Source: CAIWXH01 sp964555675
GTDB taxonomy: Bacteria; Chloroflexota; Chloroflexia; Chloroflexales; Chloroflexaceae
Assembly: GCA_964555675.1 (NCBI GenBank)
Contig: CAZKTU010000168.1
Location: 1-14,580 of the forward strand
Reading direction: 5' to 3'
DNA length: 14,580 nt
Within the stretch, counting starts at the first letter, position 1. Each line of letters starts with the position of its first letter. Shown piece after piece: positions 13,799-14,580 of this stretch. The position numbers and the translations under genes were made by a program. The notes under the pieces are model-generated. The model made no database searches. It was given only the letters and a program-made list of their open reading frames with translations, and had not been told where the DNA came from.

Positions 13799-14580
13799 AT
13801 GCTGAACGTCGAGGACTACAAGGCCCTTCCGCCCGGCCAACCCGACTCGCGGGTCGCCTATGGCCTCCATCCTGACCAGTATGGGGAGCTCTACCTGCCG
13901 GCGGGGGCCGGACCGCACCCCGCCGTGGTGCTGATCCACGGGGGCTGCTGGCGTCACCTGTACGGCCTCGAGCCCCTCGGGTCGCTCTGCGAGGCGCTGC
14001 GAGCCCAGGGGCTGGCCGTGTGGAGCCTGGAGTACCGGCGCATCGGGGGCGACGGGGGCTGGCCCCACACTCTAGCCGACGTCGCCGCCGGCGCCGACGC
14101 CCTGCGGAGCCTGGGGGCGTCGATCGACCTGGGGCGTGTGGTGGCGGCGGGGCACTCGGCGGGCGGGCACCTGGCCCTGTGGCTGGCCGCACGGGCGCGC
14201 CTGCCCGAGGGGAGCGCCCTCTGGTCGGCCGACCCGCTGCGGCTCACGGGCGTGCTGGGCCTGGCCGCCCTCGGCGATCTGCACGCGGCCGCAAGGCGCG
14301 GGCTGTGCGGCACGGCCGTGCAGGAGCTACTGGGTGGAGCGCCCGAGCAGGAGCCCGAGCGCTACGGGCAGGCCTCGCCCGCGGCCTGGCTGCCCCTGGG
14401 CACGCCCCACATCCACCTGGTCGGCGAGCACGACACGATCGTGCCCCCCGACTACCTTGCGGACTTCGTCGAGCGGGCGAGGGCGGCGGGCGACTCCGCG
14501 ACGCTCAGCGTGCTGGCAGAGAGCGGCCACTTCGATCTGGCTGTACCCACGGGGCCGTGCTGGGATGCCGTGCGTGAGGC
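13799..14580 (+). CDS. Alpha/beta hydrolase, carboxylesterase/formamidase-like, 3' end cut by the window
   Basis: 260 residues are present and the frame is open to the last base, so only a short C-terminus is probably missing. The fold is the esterase/kynurenine-formamidase-like group of alpha/beta hydrolases. The oxyanion-hole motif is VVLIHGGCW (43-51), the nucleophile elbow AGHSAGGHLALW holds Ser120, the acid is Asp212 (LVGEHDTIVP) and the base His244 (ESGHFDL). Other family marks are the strand GLAVWSLEYRRIG (71-83) and WPHTLADVAAG (88-98). The substrate is unknown: a short-chain ester, a peptide-like amide or N-formylkynurenine are all possible, and no kynurenine-pathway gene is near. 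A GGTGA-like ribosome site lies 6 nt before the ATG. No signal peptide is present, so it is probably cytoplasmic. Confidence 0.85.
   Translation, partial: MLNVEDYKALPPGQPDSRVAYGLHPDQYGELYLPAGAGPHPAVVLIHGGCWRHLYGLEPLGSLCEALRAQGLAVWSLEYRRIGGDGGWPHTLADVAAGADALRSLGASIDLGRVVAAGHSAGGHLALWLAARARLPEGSALWSADPLRLTGVLGLAALGDLHAAARRGLCGTAVQELLGGAPEQEPERYGQASPAAWLPLGTPHIHLVGEHDTIVPPDYLADFVERARAAGDSATLSVLAESGHFDLAVPTGPCWDAVRE

Noticed and set aside
11866..13875. 669-codon plus-strand frame inside and beyond the TPR kinase
   Set aside because: It is an out-of-frame overlap with an Arg/Pro/Gly-rich product; the kinase frame carries all the conserved residues.
1..14580. CRISPR arrays, tRNA or rRNA genes, insertion sequences, a toxin-antitoxin pair or a defence island
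   Set aside because: No regularly spaced repeats, no transposase or integrase, and no cloverleaf-like or rRNA-like segment were seen. All substantial sequence is explained by the genes listed.

Overview
The window is strongly GC-rich bacterial DNA with dense coding on both strands. It looks like a signalling-rich chromosome segment. Soluble GAF-containing hybrid kinases, a TPR-linked kinase, a REC-GAF-GGDEF protein and a receiver fused to a CpaE/TadZ-like ATPase together resemble gene content I associate with filamentous Chloroflexota. That taxonomic guess is inference only; no rRNA or tRNA is present to anchor it. I saw no insertion sequence, CRISPR array, tRNA or phage gene.

Left part (minus strand, read right to left): a double-domain PPK2-type polyphosphate:AMP phosphotransferase (6239-4620) is followed after 82 nt by a receiver-CpaE/TadZ-like ATPase (4537-3323) and 12 nt later by a GAF-GAF-HisKA-HATPase-pseudoREC-REC-HPt hybrid kinase (3310-266). 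The last two are almost certainly one operon and form a plausible phosphorelay: kinase His381, internal receiver Asp812, HPt His953, then Asp53 of the ATPase-linked receiver. A hairpin at 199-230 probably ends this transcript. Beyond it, the first 120 bases hold the N-terminus of a membrane protein, probably an ABC transporter permease, overlapped at its start by a 15-codon leader frame.

Middle part: a 58-bp divergent spacer with palindromes separates the phosphotransferase from a plus-strand APH/choline-kinase-fold phosphotransferase (6298-7188). That gene overlaps, tail to tail, a minus-strand pair of methyltransferase (8492-7635) and DoxX-like membrane protein (7619-7161).

Right part (plus strand): a perfect TATAAT lies upstream of a REC-GAF-diguanylate cyclase (8689-10233). 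Its last 8 nt overlap the start of a 1165-residue TPR-GAF-hybrid histidine kinase (10226-13723). This is a translationally coupled kinase and c-di-GMP synthase pair. An alpha/beta hydrolase (13799 to the window end) follows behind its own candidate promoter.

Taken together, two independent hybrid-kinase modules flank a small metabolic block. One kinase is paired with a pilus-localisation-type ATPase (and possibly polyphosphate/AMP metabolism), the other with a c-di-GMP synthase. A role in surface motility or attachment decisions is a reasonable inference but is not shown by the sequence.
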